A stretch of 64,000 bases of DNA from Lachnospiraceae bacterium C1.1. Its GTDB lineage: Bacteria > Bacillota > Clostridia > Lachnospirales > Lachnospiraceae. Shown piece after piece: positions 1-9,222 of the stretch; within the stretch, counting starts at the first letter, position 1, and the number at the start of each line of letters is the position of its first letter. The position numbers were made by a program, and so were the translations under genes. The notes under the pieces are model-generated. The model was not told the DNA's origin, made no database searches, and saw only the letters and a program-made list of their open reading frames with translations. The DNA lies in contig JAUISW010000001.1 of the NCBI GenBank assembly GCA_030434875.1, positions 3,111,501-3,175,500 on the forward strand. The letters are read 5' to 3'.

Positions 1-196
1 TCAGTTACCTTCCATAAATATAAATCGTGTATACAAAGTGCAATCGAAATTATAATACGGATTGCCATAAATGTAAATGTCGATAACTATTAAAATCCTA
101 TAAAATTTATTAGCAAATATCTTATAAAATATGTTAGACTAATTTTGGTTTGTGTAAATTTAGATAAGTTCATTTTTATTAAAAGGAGACCCTACT

Positions 197-808
197 ATGT
201 ATATCACTTGTTTGGATTTGGAAGGTGTACTTGTTCCCGAGATCTGGATCGCTTTCTCAGAAGCAACAGGAATTCCCGAGTTAAAAATAACCACCAGAGA
301 TGAACCCGATTATGATAAACTGATGAAATACCGTATAGGTATATTAAAGGAACACGGACTCGGGCTTAAAGAGATACAGGATACCATTGCAACCATCGAT
401 CCGCTCCCGGGTGCAAAAGAGTTCTTAGACGAGCTCCGTTCCATAAGCCAGGTCATTATTCTGAGTGATACTTTTACACAGTTTGCATCACCTCTGATGA
501 AAAAGCTCGGCTGGCCAACTATTTTCTGTAATAGTCTCGAAGTTGCTGATAATGGCGAGATCACCGGCTATAAAATGAGAGTTGAAAACGGCAAATATAC
601 AACAGTTAAAGCACTTCAGAGCATTGGTTTTGATACGATAGCAAGTGGTGACAGCTTCAACGATCTCGGTATGATCGGTGCAAGCAAGGCTGGTTTCTTA
701 TTCAGGACCACTGAACAGATAAAGAAGGATTATCCTCAATATCCTGCTTTTGAAAGCTACAGCGAGCTTCTGAATGCCATAAAAGAACAGATCCTTAAAA
801 AACAATAA
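197..808 (+). CDS. thrH: ThrH-type phosphoserine phosphatase / homoserine phosphotransferase
   Basis: HAD-superfamily phosphatase of 203 residues, the usual ThrH length. Motif I is CLDLEGVLVPE with nucleophile D7 and a Glu at 9 (D-x-E rather than the usual D-x-D, as in ThrH). Motif II is ILSDT (S90-D91) and motif IV GDSFNDLGMI (151-160). ThrH proteins dephosphorylate phosphoserine and can transfer the phosphate to homoserine, so a role in serine or threonine metabolism is expected; which reaction dominates cannot be read from sequence. The start follows a strong ribosome binding site, AAAGGAGACC at 181-190. It is a single-gene transcript followed by tandem hairpins and a terminator. Confidence 0.88.
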   Translation: MYITCLDLEGVLVPEIWIAFSEATGIPELKITTRDEPDYDKLMKYRIGILKEHGLGLKEIQDTIATIDPLPGAKEFLDELRSISQVIILSDTFTQFASPLMKKLGWPTIFCNSLEVADNGEITGYKMRVENGKYTTVKALQSIGFDTIASGDSFNDLGMIGASKAGFLFRTTEQIKKDYPQYPAFESYSELLNAIKEQILKKQ

Positions 809-983
809 AGAATCCTGCTCCGCAGGATTCTCCGCGCAAGCGCGGGAGCCGCAGGTTCTTCCTATCCGCGCTTGACGCATCATACGCACGCAGTGCGTTT
901 TTTGCATTATGGGGAATTCCATCGGAATTTCCTATAATGTAAAAAAGAGCCTGCGATTGATCTGATATCATCGCAGGTTCTTT
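809..983. terminator. Tandem hairpins and terminators after thrH
   Basis: A run of inverted repeats: 809-831 (AGAATCCTGC around a TCC loop), 832-845 (CCGCGC/GCGCGG), 884-904 (ACGCAC-GCA-GTGCGT followed by six T, a rho-independent terminator for the plus strand) and 943-983 (AAAAGAGCCTGCGAT pairing with ATCGCAGGTTCTTTT, A-run and T-run on both sides, so bidirectional). It separates thrH from the convergent sensor kinase gene. No gene is seen here. Confidence 0.7.
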
Positions 984-1013
984 TCCGTTTGATTTATTGC
1001 ACTTTGATCATTT

Positions 1014-1042
1014 GTAACTGTTCAGATACCCTGAACAGTTAC
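1014..1042. repeat. 29-bp palindromic repeat, copy 1
   Basis: Inverted repeat GTAACTGTTCAG / CTGAACAGTTAC with a 5-nt loop, just after the stop of the sensor kinase gene. The same arms occur at 3806-3834 and, with variant ends, at 3693-3723, so the kinase gene is bracketed by members of one palindrome family. Copy 1 may act as the kinase transcript's 3' hairpin. Confidence 0.7.
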
Positions 1043-1044
1043 AA

Positions 1045-3642
1045 TCATTTATTCTTTTTTTCGTTCCTGAACTTGTTTAATGTCTTTTTCAACTGATCTA
1101 TATCTATAGGCTTGGCAAGGTGTGCGTTCATTCCGGCATCCAGGCAGTTACGGATGTCCTCAGTAAAAGCATCTGCTGTCATCGCAATTATAACGACACT
1201 TTCAGCATCAGCCCTTTTCATTGCCCTTATCTTCTCCGTTGCCTCGATTCCATTCATATTCGGCATTCTCAGATCCATCAGTATGACATCATATTCTCCA
1301 TTTGCAGATTTCCCAAACATTTCACATGCTATCATTCCATCTGATGCCCTGCTTATCGTGCAGCCGGACTCTTCAAGTATCATTTCCGCTATTTCAGCAT
1401 TCAGGTCATTGTCTTCCGCCAGCAGAATATTCATTCCGCTTATGTCAGTCTCTTTTTCCTCATTGTCTGTCTCCGCCGAAATATTGCCATAATTCATGTG
1501 TTTTTTCAGCTCATAATAAAGCGTTGACTTAAAGAGGGGCTTGGAAACGAACCCGTTGATATATGCTCCCTTGGCCTCTTCCTCTATGTCAGACCAGTCA
1601 TAGGCTGATATAATGCTGATCGGGAGCTTGTTTCCAACTATTTCCCTTATCTTTTTTGCCGTTTCAACGCCATTCATTTCGTCCATTTTATAATCGATCA
1701 GAACGGCAAAATACCCGTCTTTACCGTTTTTTTCAGAGTCTGTGACTTTCCGGATGGCATCCCTGCCATTCATGCATATATCCGGCCTGCACCCGAGTTC
1801 TCTGAGCGATTCCGCTGCCGTCCTGCAAAGTTCCTCATTGTCATCAGCTACAAGTATCCGCCAATCCGGCAGCTTCATATCCTCGCCTGCAGATTCAGCC
1901 TTTTCAAAATCTATCACGACATTAAATGTAGAACCCAGTCCCACTTCGGACTCCACGCTTATAGTTCCACCCATCGCATCAATGATATATTTGGTGATTG
2001 CAAGACCAAGTCCTGTACCCTGGGTTTTGTGTATCCTCCTCCTGTCCTCCCGTTCAAATGCCGTAAACAGTTTCTGCCGGAATTCCTCCGACATGCCCAT
2101 TCCGCTGTCCTTGACCGAAAGGTGTGTTCTGACATATTTTTCGCCCTTCGGTGAAGCCTCCTGAGAAAGTCCCACATTTATGTATCCGCCCTTTGGCGTA
2201 TATTTCATGGCATTTGAGAGAAAATTCAGCATGACCTGGTTTATACGGACACTGTCGCTGTAAACTTCCTCTGATATTATATTGCTGATAAAGATGTCAA
2301 AATGCTGCTCATTCGTCTTTATCTGAGGTCTTACTATATCGCAGATCGTCTCCATCACTTCTTTAAGCGAAAGGACATCCATGTTCAGGGTCATCTTTCC
2401 GCTTTCGATCTTTGACATATCCAGCACATCATTGATAAGTCCCAGAAGCTGCTTGCCGGACAGGGTTATCTTTTTGAGGCAGTCCTTAACCCTCTCCCTG
2501 TCATCTATATGCTCCGTGGCGATCGCCGTCATTCCGACTATGGCATTCATGGGCGTCCTTATATCATGGCTCATATTTGACAGGAAATCGCTTTTTGCCT
2601 TATTGGCATTGATAGCCTCTTCACGGGCTTCTATCGCCTCTTCGCGTGACAACTCGAGCTTATGCATCTGATTTTTAAACATCATGTAATAAATGGTAAA
2701 AACCGTCAGCAGTACGATCGTAATTATAGACAGAGCTACGAACATTCCGACCGTTCTTGCACTTCCCATCATTTCAATGGACTCATCCAATATACCATAA
2801 GGCATTATCGAAAGAAGATACCAGTTGGATCTTTCCAGCGGCATGATATAGGCACTTCTCCTGATATTTATCTTCTCATCAGGATTTATATACCGTGTAT
2901 TGACCAGCAGCGATCCATTGCTGCTTATTGTATTCTTAAGCTCGCTGAGATATTCCCTCTCTGTCATTCCTTCAGGCTTTACATATTTCAATACCACGCT
3001 CTCATATGATTCCTCTTCTGACCGTATGACATAGCTCATGTCACGCCTTATGACATAGAAATCCACAAGCGAATTCTCGTCTTCCAGATTCATAAGATCC
3101 GCAAATACCGATATGGGCTTGCACCAGAGAAGCCCTATGCTTTTATTTCCATTGGACATAGAGAGCTCCAGCGGCACTGCATAGATGATCATCTGCTCTC
3201 TTTCCGACCAGCCTCCTGTTACTATTATCTCTTCTTTATTTTCGAGACCATTTATCAGAAAAGCAGAATCACCCAGACGAACTATTTCTTCTCCGTAAAG
3301 AGTCTCAATACTGCCTTCTGCGTCTACTAATGAACAGTTCGCAAGCTCCTGAAACTTTGCCGTTTCCTTAATATTCTCATAAACCGGCTCCATGCCCAGG
3401 CTCTGATCTATATTTTCCAGTTCTTTCTTCATCGAGAGTATCTGACTGTTTCTGGTAGATGTGAGCGATTCAAAGCGGTTCGCCTCCTGATTTGCCTTCT
3501 CCTTTAAAAAAACCGATGCAATTTTACGGACATCCTTCTCAGTCTGGTCATCCATATATCTATAAAGACAGAAAAAAGCAACGCTGATAAAGAACAGCAT
3601 TGTGCATAATCCAATGATTATAATCCTGAATTCTCTCTTCAT
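1045..3642 (-). CDS. Hybrid sensor histidine kinase with two receiver domains
   Basis: Membrane two-component protein of 865 residues. Transmembrane segments lie at about 7-27 and 297-321 around an extracytoplasmic sensor region. Then come a short coiled coil, a HisKA domain with phospho-acceptor H359 in FLSNMSHDIRTPMN, an HATPase domain (N box and GTGLGLAITK G box) and two receiver domains. The second receiver has the full acidic set (AEDND, VILMDLRMPNMNG, and a later AKP Lys); the first has VLIDYKMDEMNG and also looks functional. No DNA-binding output domain is present, so signal must pass to a separate regulator or act by phosphorelay. The ligand is unknown. It stands alone on its strand, flanked by palindromic repeats. 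Confidence 0.9.
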   Translation of the reverse strand: MKREFRIIIIGLCTMLFFISVAFFCLYRYMDDQTEKDVRKIASVFLKEKANQEANRFESLTSTRNSQILSMKKELENIDQSLGMEPVYENIKETAKFQELANCSLVDAEGSIETLYGEEIVRLGDSAFLINGLENKEEIIVTGGWSEREQMIIYAVPLELSMSNGNKSIGLLWCKPISVFADLMNLEDENSLVDFYVIRRDMSYVIRSEEESYESVVLKYVKPEGMTEREYLSELKNTISSNGSLLVNTRYINPDEKINIRRSAYIMPLERSNWYLLSIMPYGILDESIEMMGSARTVGMFVALSIITIVLLTVFTIYYMMFKNQMHKLELSREEAIEAREEAINANKAKSDFLSNMSHDIRTPMNAIVGMTAIATEHIDDRERVKDCLKKITLSGKQLLGLINDVLDMSKIESGKMTLNMDVLSLKEVMETICDIVRPQIKTNEQHFDIFISNIISEEVYSDSVRINQVMLNFLSNAMKYTPKGGYINVGLSQEASPKGEKYVRTHLSVKDSGMGMSEEFRQKLFTAFEREDRRRIHKTQGTGLGLAITKYIIDAMGGTISVESEVGLGSTFNVVIDFEKAESAGEDMKLPDWRILVADDNEELCRTAAESLRELGCRPDICMNGRDAIRKVTDSEKNGKDGYFAVLIDYKMDEMNGVETAKKIREIVGNKLPISIISAYDWSDIEEEAKGAYINGFVSKPLFKSTLYYELKKHMNYGNISAETDNEEKETDISGMNILLAEDNDLNAEIAEMILEESGCTISRASDGMIACEMFGKSANGEYDVILMDLRMPNMNGIEATEKIRAMKRADAESVVIIAMTADAFTEDIRNCLDAGMNAHLAKPIDIDQLKKTLNKFRNEKKNK

Positions 3643-3692
3643 AAAGCTGCATCCCCCTTCGCGGACATAAATAGTTACGAATATCCCTCTTA

Positions 3693-3723
3693 GGAACTGT
3701 TACAAAATAACTTGAACAGTTCC
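3693..3723. repeat. Palindromic repeat, copy 2
   Basis: GGAACTGTT and AACAGTTCC arms around a 13-nt loop, upstream of the sensor kinase start. The core ACTGTT/AACAGT is shared with copies at 1014 and 3806. Confidence 0.6.
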
Positions 3724-3805
3724 TTATCTATTTATATCGTCAGAAAGGCAATTTTTATTATAGGAGAATTAGAATTTTTAATCATTGCTTAAACTTTCAT
3801 GCATT

Positions 3806-3834
3806 GTAACTGTCCAGGTAGCCTGAACAGTTAC
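3806..3834. repeat. 29-bp palindromic repeat, copy 3
   Basis: Begins GTAACTGTCCAG and ends CTGAACAGTTAC; nearly the same as the copy at 1014-1042. It sits between the kinase and the polyamine operon. Confidence 0.65.
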
Positions 3835-3865
3835 GCTGCCCCGGGTATATCGGCATGGAAAGTTT

Positions 3866-3902
3866 GAGGGGCAGCTTTTTGCTGCGCAAAAAGCTGCCCC
3901 TC
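3866..3902 (-). terminator. Long hairpin after the polyamine operon
   Basis: Perfect inverted repeat with 16-base arms (GAGGGGCAGCTTTTTG and its complement) and a 5-nt loop, 30 bases beyond the aguB stop. There is no clear T-run outside the stem, so it could be a 3' stabiliser rather than a classical terminator. Confidence 0.5.
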
Positions 3903-3931
3903 AGCGTTGCATAAGCTGCCAGAGCTGAAAA

Positions 3932-4807
3932 TCAGTTACACATCATCCCATAGCACTCAGGTCTTCTGTCACGGAAAAGTCCCCATGATAATCTTTCCTC
4001 ACGTATTTTGGCGAAGTCAAATTCCGCAGTAAGAACCGCGTCTCCGCTTTTTCCGGCAGAAACTTTCAGATCACCCGTCTCATCGCATATGAAGCTGCTG
4101 CCATAAAAGCTGAGCGATGATTCCTGACCGCCATTTTCCCGGCAAGGCTCCACAGTCTCAAGTCCGTAACGGTTTGCCGCAGCAAGCGGGATAATATTGG
4201 CAGCAGCATGTCCCTGCATGGTACGCCTCCAGTGCCCGGAGCTGTCCACCTCCAGTATCGGTTCTGAGCCGATGGCTGTAGGATAAAGGAGTATGTCTGC
4301 CCCCATAAGCGCCATGCAACGTGCTGTTTCCGGAAACCACTGATCCCAGCAGATTCCCACGCCTATATTCCCATAACGTGTATTCCACACCTTAAAGCCT
4401 GTATTTCCCGGTGTAAAATAAAATTTTTCCTGATAATAGTGGTCATCCGGAATATGTGTCTTGCGGTAGACACCCATTATGCTTCCATCAGCATCTATCA
4501 TCGCGATCGAATTATAAAGAACTGTTCCGTCTTTTTCAAAAAAGCTGACCGGCATGGTCAGCCCAAGCTCCTTTGCAAGCCCGGAAAATCTCCTGACTGC
4601 CGGATTTTTTTCAGTCTCCGCTGCAAAGGCGTAATATTCATATCTTCTTTCCTGACAGAAATAATTTCTCTCGAAAAGCTCCGGAAGAAGTATGATCTTT
4701 GCCCCATCTGCAGCAGCCTTGCGAACCAGCCTTTCCGCATGTTCAATATTTTCCATTGGCTCTTTTGTGCAATTCATCTGAATTGCTGCAGCTTTAACCA
4801 AACTCAT
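3932..4807 (-). CDS. aguB: N-carbamoylputrescine amidase
   Basis: Nitrilase-family hydrolase of 291 residues, matching AguB length. The catalytic triad is visible as E43 (LPELFERNYF), K116 (YRKTHIP) and C153 (GICWDQWFPE). It converts N-carbamoylputrescine to putrescine, CO2 and ammonia in the cytosol. It is the last gene of the polyamine operon, 9 bases after aguA, whose product makes its substrate. The pairing with aguA makes the assignment firm. Confidence 0.93.
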   Translation of the reverse strand: MSLVKAAAIQMNCTKEPMENIEHAERLVRKAAADGAKIILLPELFERNYFCQERRYEYYAFAAETEKNPAVRRFSGLAKELGLTMPVSFFEKDGTVLYNSIAMIDADGSIMGVYRKTHIPDDHYYQEKFYFTPGNTGFKVWNTRYGNIGVGICWDQWFPETARCMALMGADILLYPTAIGSEPILEVDSSGHWRRTMQGHAAANIIPLAAANRYGLETVEPCRENGGQESSLSFYGSSFICDETGDLKVSAGKSGDAVLTAEFDFAKIREERLSWGLFRDRRPECYGMMCN

Positions 4808-4816
4808 AAATTCTCC

Positions 4817-5920
4817 TTATTCAAAATCGGGTATCTGCTGGGTTATACAGTGAATATTTCCTCCACCTAAGAGAACCGCTCTCGAATCAACCGCGATGAC
4901 TTCTCTTTCAGGGCAGAGCTCCGTCATAATATCCAGCGCCCTTTTATCACTTTCAATATTTTCACCACCGAATTGCGGAACTAATACGACATCATTTCCA
5001 AAGTAGAAATTCACATAGCTCGCAGCCAGTCTTTCGCCTTCTTCCCTGGTATCCTCTCCCTCTTCAAATTCATAGCTCATATCAGCTGCTTCTACACAGA
5101 TCGGGATATCGGGTACCGGAAGTTTGTGTACTCTGATTTTTCTGCCTTTTGCATCTGTCTCACTCTCGAGATAATCAAGATCAGCTTTAGAAAGCTCATA
5201 CTGAGGATCATCTTCATTATCTGTCCATGCGAGTACTACCTCTCCGGGTGCAATAAAGCAACAGACATTATCAACATGTTCGTTGGTCTCGTCATTGTAA
5301 ATCCCCCTTGGAAGCCAGAGGATTTTTTTTACGCCCAGAGCAGTCTTTAACTTTTCCTCGATCTCTTCTTTCGAAAGATCCGGATTTCTGCCTTTACTCA
5401 AAAGACAGGCCTCCGTTACCAAAAGAGTTCCCTCACCATCACAGTGTATCGATCCGCCCTCTAATACAAAATCGCTGAAATCATAATAATCCTTACCCAT
5501 TGCATCACAGAATTTTGCTGCTGCCTCATCATCTTTTCCCCAGTGAGCATAGAGTCCGTCATATTCTCCACCCCAGGCATTAAATTTCCAGTTTATCCCC
5601 CTGATCTCCGATCCATTGGAAACAAAAGTCGGGCCAACATCTCTCGCCCAGGAGTCATCCGTCGGGATTTCTATGACTTCCGCATTTCCGCCAAGCGCTT
5701 CACGAGCCTCTTTAATATGCTCTTTATCCGCCAAAAAACAGACCTTTTCATGCGGCGATAATGCCTTTGCTATTTCCGTAAATGCCTTCTGTGCCCCAAA
5801 AGGGTCTGTCCCCCAGCTTCCCGGCCTCGTAGGCCAGATCAGAAGAGTCCCATGATGCCTTTCATATTCCCCCGGCATGTGAAATCCATCTCTCGAAGGA
5901 TCGCTGTTTTTTATTACCAT
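4817..5920 (-). CDS. aguA: Agmatine deiminase
   Basis: Peptidyl-arginine-deiminase-like protein of 367 residues, the normal AguA size. Diagnostic features: the N-terminal MPGEYERHHGTLLIWP block, a central NEHVDN His/Asp block, and the C-terminal GGGNIHCITQQ with nucleophile C358. It hydrolyses agmatine to N-carbamoylputrescine and ammonia. It lies between nspC (16 bases) and aguB (9 bases). With the decarboxylase upstream, the operon encodes arginine to agmatine to N-carbamoylputrescine to putrescine. Confidence 0.94.
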   Translation of the reverse strand: MVIKNSDPSRDGFHMPGEYERHHGTLLIWPTRPGSWGTDPFGAQKAFTEIAKALSPHEKVCFLADKEHIKEAREALGGNAEVIEIPTDDSWARDVGPTFVSNGSEIRGINWKFNAWGGEYDGLYAHWGKDDEAAAKFCDAMGKDYYDFSDFVLEGGSIHCDGEGTLLVTEACLLSKGRNPDLSKEEIEEKLKTALGVKKILWLPRGIYNDETNEHVDNVCCFIAPGEVVLAWTDNEDDPQYELSKADLDYLESETDAKGRKIRVHKLPVPDIPICVEAADMSYEFEEGEDTREEGERLAASYVNFYFGNDVVLVPQFGGENIESDKRALDIMTELCPEREVIAVDSRAVLLGGGNIHCITQQIPDFE

Positions 5921-5936
5921 AATTTCCTCTTATATA

Positions 5937-7064
5937 TCAAGAAAGCCGTTCCTTAAAATCATTATAGCCGAACCGCTTAATCAACTCACAGTCTCCGTTC
6001 TCATGCATTAAAGCAATATCCGGAAGCGGGATTCCGTTGAAGGTATTGTTCTTTACCATAGAATAGATCGCCATATCTTCAAAGATAAGCGTATCACCTA
6101 TCTCCGGCATTTTGTCAAAGCTGTAATCGCCTATCACATCACCGGCAAGACAGGTTCTGGAAGCGAGCCTGCAGGTAAATTTCTTTTCACCGGGCTCCCC
6201 GCTGTCTCTGAGCGGCGGACGATACGGCATTTCAAGTACGTCCGGCATATGGCAGGCCGCAGATGCATCCAGAATAAGGATCGGCATAGTGTTATCCACA
6301 ATATCCATGACTCTGGTGTAGAGATATCCTGCATCAAGTGCTATGGCTTCCCCCGGCTCGAGATAAACCTCGAGACTGTACTCATTGATCAGATGCTTAA
6401 TAGTTTTTTCAAGCAGATCTATGTTGTAGCCGGCCTTGCTGATATGATGTCCGCCGCCTAAATTTATCCATTTTGCTTCCTTAAGATAAGTTGAAAAACA
6501 GCTTTCCACGGCTTTTACGGTCTCGGTCAAAGGCTCTGCCCCCTGCTCGCAGAGAGTATGAAAATGAATTCCCTCTACTCCCTCAGGCAGATGCTCCGGC
6601 ATATCGGCAAGCCTTATGCCAAGCCTTGAACCCGGCGCACAGGGGTCATAAATTTCATGCCCCTCCTGGGTCGAAAACTCCGGATTTATCCTTAAACCTA
6701 CGCTGACCGGCGCATTTTCCCATATTCTTCTATGAACTTCCAGCTGCCGTAAAGAATTAAAGGAAATATGATCGCAGATCTTTACGATCTCTTTCATCTC
6801 GCTCTCTGTAAAAGCCGGACAGAAAACATGATTTTCACCGCCCATTTCCTCGTGTGCCAGCCTCGCCTCAAATAGTCCGCTGGCCGTCGCCCCGGAGATA
6901 TATTTATTTATCAGCGGATAGAGCTTAAACATCGAAAAAGCTTTCTGCGCCAGCAGTATATGACAGCCTGTGTCTTCCTCAACTTTATGCAGTATCTCAA
7001 GGTTTTTTATTATTTTTGCCTCATCGACTAAATAGACCGGAGTCGCAAGTTCTTTATCTTTCAT
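5937..7064 (-). CDS. nspC: Carboxynorspermidine / carboxyspermidine decarboxylase
   Basis: Fold-III (alanine racemase-like) PLP decarboxylase, 375 residues. The PLP lysine is K41 in LLAQKAFSMF; later blocks are the GGGHHISK phosphate loop, the PGEA motif and a FEDMAIYSMVKNNTFNG C-terminal block, all typical of NspC. It decarboxylates carboxyspermidine (or carboxynorspermidine) to spermidine (or norspermidine). It is directly downstream of the matching dehydrogenase gene, so the pair forms the aspartate-semialdehyde route to spermidine. Specificity between the two substrates cannot be told from sequence. Confidence 0.92.
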   Translation of the reverse strand: MKDKELATPVYLVDEAKIIKNLEILHKVEEDTGCHILLAQKAFSMFKLYPLINKYISGATASGLFEARLAHEEMGGENHVFCPAFTESEMKEIVKICDHISFNSLRQLEVHRRIWENAPVSVGLRINPEFSTQEGHEIYDPCAPGSRLGIRLADMPEHLPEGVEGIHFHTLCEQGAEPLTETVKAVESCFSTYLKEAKWINLGGGHHISKAGYNIDLLEKTIKHLINEYSLEVYLEPGEAIALDAGYLYTRVMDIVDNTMPILILDASAACHMPDVLEMPYRPPLRDSGEPGEKKFTCRLASRTCLAGDVIGDYSFDKMPEIGDTLIFEDMAIYSMVKNNTFNGIPLPDIALMHENGDCELIKRFGYNDFKERLS

Positions 7065-7084
7065 AAAAACCTTTCAAAAAATGA

Positions 7085-8344
7085 TCAGTCAACGGTTGCC
7101 GGATTTTCATCCACGATCCAGGGCAGACCGAATTTATTTAACATATCCATGTAAGGATCAGGATCAAACTCATCAGTAGTGAGTGCACCCTTTTTATTCC
7201 ACTGTCCGGATGCGACAAGAGCAGTTCCGATCATTGCAGGCACACCTGTTGTATAGCTGATGGCCTGACTTCCAACCTCTTTGTAGCACTCCTGATGATC
7301 GCAGACATTGTAAATGCAGATTGTCTTTTCCTTGCCATCCTTGATACCTGTAAAGATACAGCCAATATTGGTCTTTCCTACAGTTCTGGGTCCAAGTGAT
7401 GCAGGATCAGGTAAAAGTGCCTTTAAGAACTGTATCGGAACGATCTGCTGTCCGTTAAAATCAATAGGTGTTGTAGAAAGCATGCCTACATTTTCAAGAC
7501 ATTTCATATGTGTAAGATAGCTCTGTCCGAAAGTCATGAAGAAACGGATCCTCTTTACTCCCGGGATATTCTTTGCAAGAGCCTCTATCTCCTCGTGGTG
7601 AAGGAGATACATATCCTTCTTTCCTACCTGCGGGAAATCATACTCACGCTTAATGCTCATTGCAGGAACCTCTACCCAGTGTCCGTCCTCCCAATAGCTT
7701 CCGGGAGCACTGACTTCACGAAGGTTTACTTCAGGATTGAAGTTTGTAGCAAATGGATAACCGTGATCTCCGCCGTTGCAGTCGAGGATATCGATCGTGT
7801 GGATCTCATCAAAATAGTGCTTCTGTGCATAAGCGGTAAATACGCTTGTTACGCCCGGATCGAAACCGGTTCCCAGAAGGGCTGTAAGACCTGCATCCTT
7901 AAACTTCTGATCATATGCCCACTGCCAGGAATAATCAAAATATGCTGAAAATCCGAGATCCTTGCATCTCTTCTCATAGATTTTTCTCCACTCCGGATCA
8001 TCTGTATCCTCAGGCTCATAATTTGCAGTATCTACATAGTGAACTCCGCAGGCAAGGCATGCATCCATGATCGTAAGATCCTGGTAAGGAAGTGCCACGT
8101 TGAGCACAAGATCAGGCTTATAGGCATTTATAAGTGCCTTAACTTCCTCAACCTTATCAGCATCTACCTTTGCGGTTGTAACTTTTGTCTCAGTCTTTCC
8201 CTCAAGTTTCTTAGCAAGTTCATCACATTTCGACACGGTACGGCTTGCTATGCAGAGCTCTGTGAATACCTCGCTGTTCTGACAGCATTTCTGAATTGCA
8301 ACCTGTGCGACACCGCCGCATCCAATAACCAATAATCTGCTCAT
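7085..8344 (-). CDS. Carboxynorspermidine / carboxyspermidine synthase (saccharopine dehydrogenase family)
   Basis: NAD(P)H-dependent reductive ligase of 419 residues with an N-terminal Rossmann motif LVIGCGGVAQVA and the family block LLGTGFDPGVTSVFTAYA near residue 160. Members condense aspartate semialdehyde with putrescine (or diaminopropane) to give carboxyspermidine, which NspC decarboxylates. The stop codon overlaps the neighbouring speE gene region by 4 bases at 8341-8344, implying translational coupling. An alternative substrate, agmatine (the carboxyaminopropylagmatine route known from cyanobacteria), is possible but less likely because AguA and AguB are encoded alongside. Confidence 0.9.
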   Translation of the reverse strand: MSRLLVIGCGGVAQVAIQKCCQNSEVFTELCIASRTVSKCDELAKKLEGKTETKVTTAKVDADKVEEVKALINAYKPDLVLNVALPYQDLTIMDACLACGVHYVDTANYEPEDTDDPEWRKIYEKRCKDLGFSAYFDYSWQWAYDQKFKDAGLTALLGTGFDPGVTSVFTAYAQKHYFDEIHTIDILDCNGGDHGYPFATNFNPEVNLREVSAPGSYWEDGHWVEVPAMSIKREYDFPQVGKKDMYLLHHEEIEALAKNIPGVKRIRFFMTFGQSYLTHMKCLENVGMLSTTPIDFNGQQIVPIQFLKALLPDPASLGPRTVGKTNIGCIFTGIKDGKEKTICIYNVCDHQECYKEVGSQAISYTTGVPAMIGTALVASGQWNKKGALTTDEFDPDPYMDMLNKFGLPWIVDENPATVD

Positions 8345-9201
8345 AATTGTTTTTCCTCCTCTGATAAAAGGTCTTCTACATATTTTGGAAGCATGAAAGC
8401 TGCCATGTGTAAATTTGTTGTGTAATACCAGGTCTTGATATTACGTTCATTCCATTTTTCTGCATTAAAATCCTTAAGCGGATGATATGTTTTCGAAGCG
8501 AATCCGAAAAGCCAGTAGCCGGCAGGGCATGTTGGTATATGCGCCTGGAAAACCTTATTTATCGGGAAGCTTCTGTAGGCTTTCCTGTGCATTGCGCGGC
8601 AGCTCTCCTCGTCTTCGTCAAAAAACGGGCTTCCGTGCTGATATACCATTATCCCGTCATCCCTAAGTGCCCGGTAGCAGTTACCGTAGAATTCTTTGGT
8701 AAACATTCCGGCGGTATGACCTAGCGGATCTGTACAGTCGTTGATTATCAGATCATAATAATCCCTTCTCGACCTTAAAAATCTGAGTCCGTTTTCATAA
8801 AAAATCTCAACCCTCGGATCCTCGAGTCCGACCGAATTATCGGGAAACCACTTTTTGCAGACATCCACGAACATCTTGTCTTCCTCGACCACATCGATTT
8901 TTTCTATTTCGTCATAATATGTCAATTCTCTCGCAACGCCGCCGTCACCGCCGCCGATCACGAGAACTTTTTTCACATTCGGGTGAACCGCCATCGGAAC
9001 GTGCACTATCATCTCATCATAGACAAATTCATCTGCCTCAGAAAAAACCACACTTCCGTTGGAGCACAAAAACCTTCCGAATTCCGGAGAACTGAAAACA
9101 TCAATTCTCTGATATTCGCTGCTTCCGGAAAAAAGCTGTTCATCAACACGAATCCCCATTTTCGTGTTTTGTGTATGAAATTCTTCAAACCAAAACTGCA
9201 T
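8341..9201 (-). CDS. speE: Spermidine synthase-like aminopropyltransferase
   Basis: Protein of 286 residues with the SpeE nucleotide-binding block VLVIGGGDGGVARE (about 79-92) and the NDCTDPLGHT active-site region near 155-164. SpeE normally transfers an aminopropyl group from decarboxylated S-adenosylmethionine to putrescine. No S-adenosylmethionine decarboxylase (speD) is in this operon, and a competing carboxyspermidine route lies immediately downstream, so its true donor or acceptor is uncertain. It is 21 bases after the arginine decarboxylase gene and overlaps the dehydrogenase start. Confidence 0.88.
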   Translation of the reverse strand: MQFWFEEFHTQNTKMGIRVDEQLFSGSSEYQRIDVFSSPEFGRFLCSNGSVVFSEADEFVYDEMIVHVPMAVHPNVKKVLVIGGGDGGVARELTYYDEIEKIDVVEEDKMFVDVCKKWFPDNSVGLEDPRVEIFYENGLRFLRSRRDYYDLIINDCTDPLGHTAGMFTKEFYGNCYRALRDDGIMVYQHGSPFFDEDEESCRAMHRKAYRSFPINKVFQAHIPTCPAGYWLFGFASKTYHPLKDFNAEKWNERNIKTWYYTTNLHMAAFMLPKYVEDLLSEEEKQL

Positions 9202-9222
9202 GCCCTACTCTCCTTACCAATA

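Noticed and set aside
698..922. Open frame on the minus strand past thrH
   Set aside because: Runs through the terminator hairpins and antisense to thrH; sequence composition is that of hairpin DNA.
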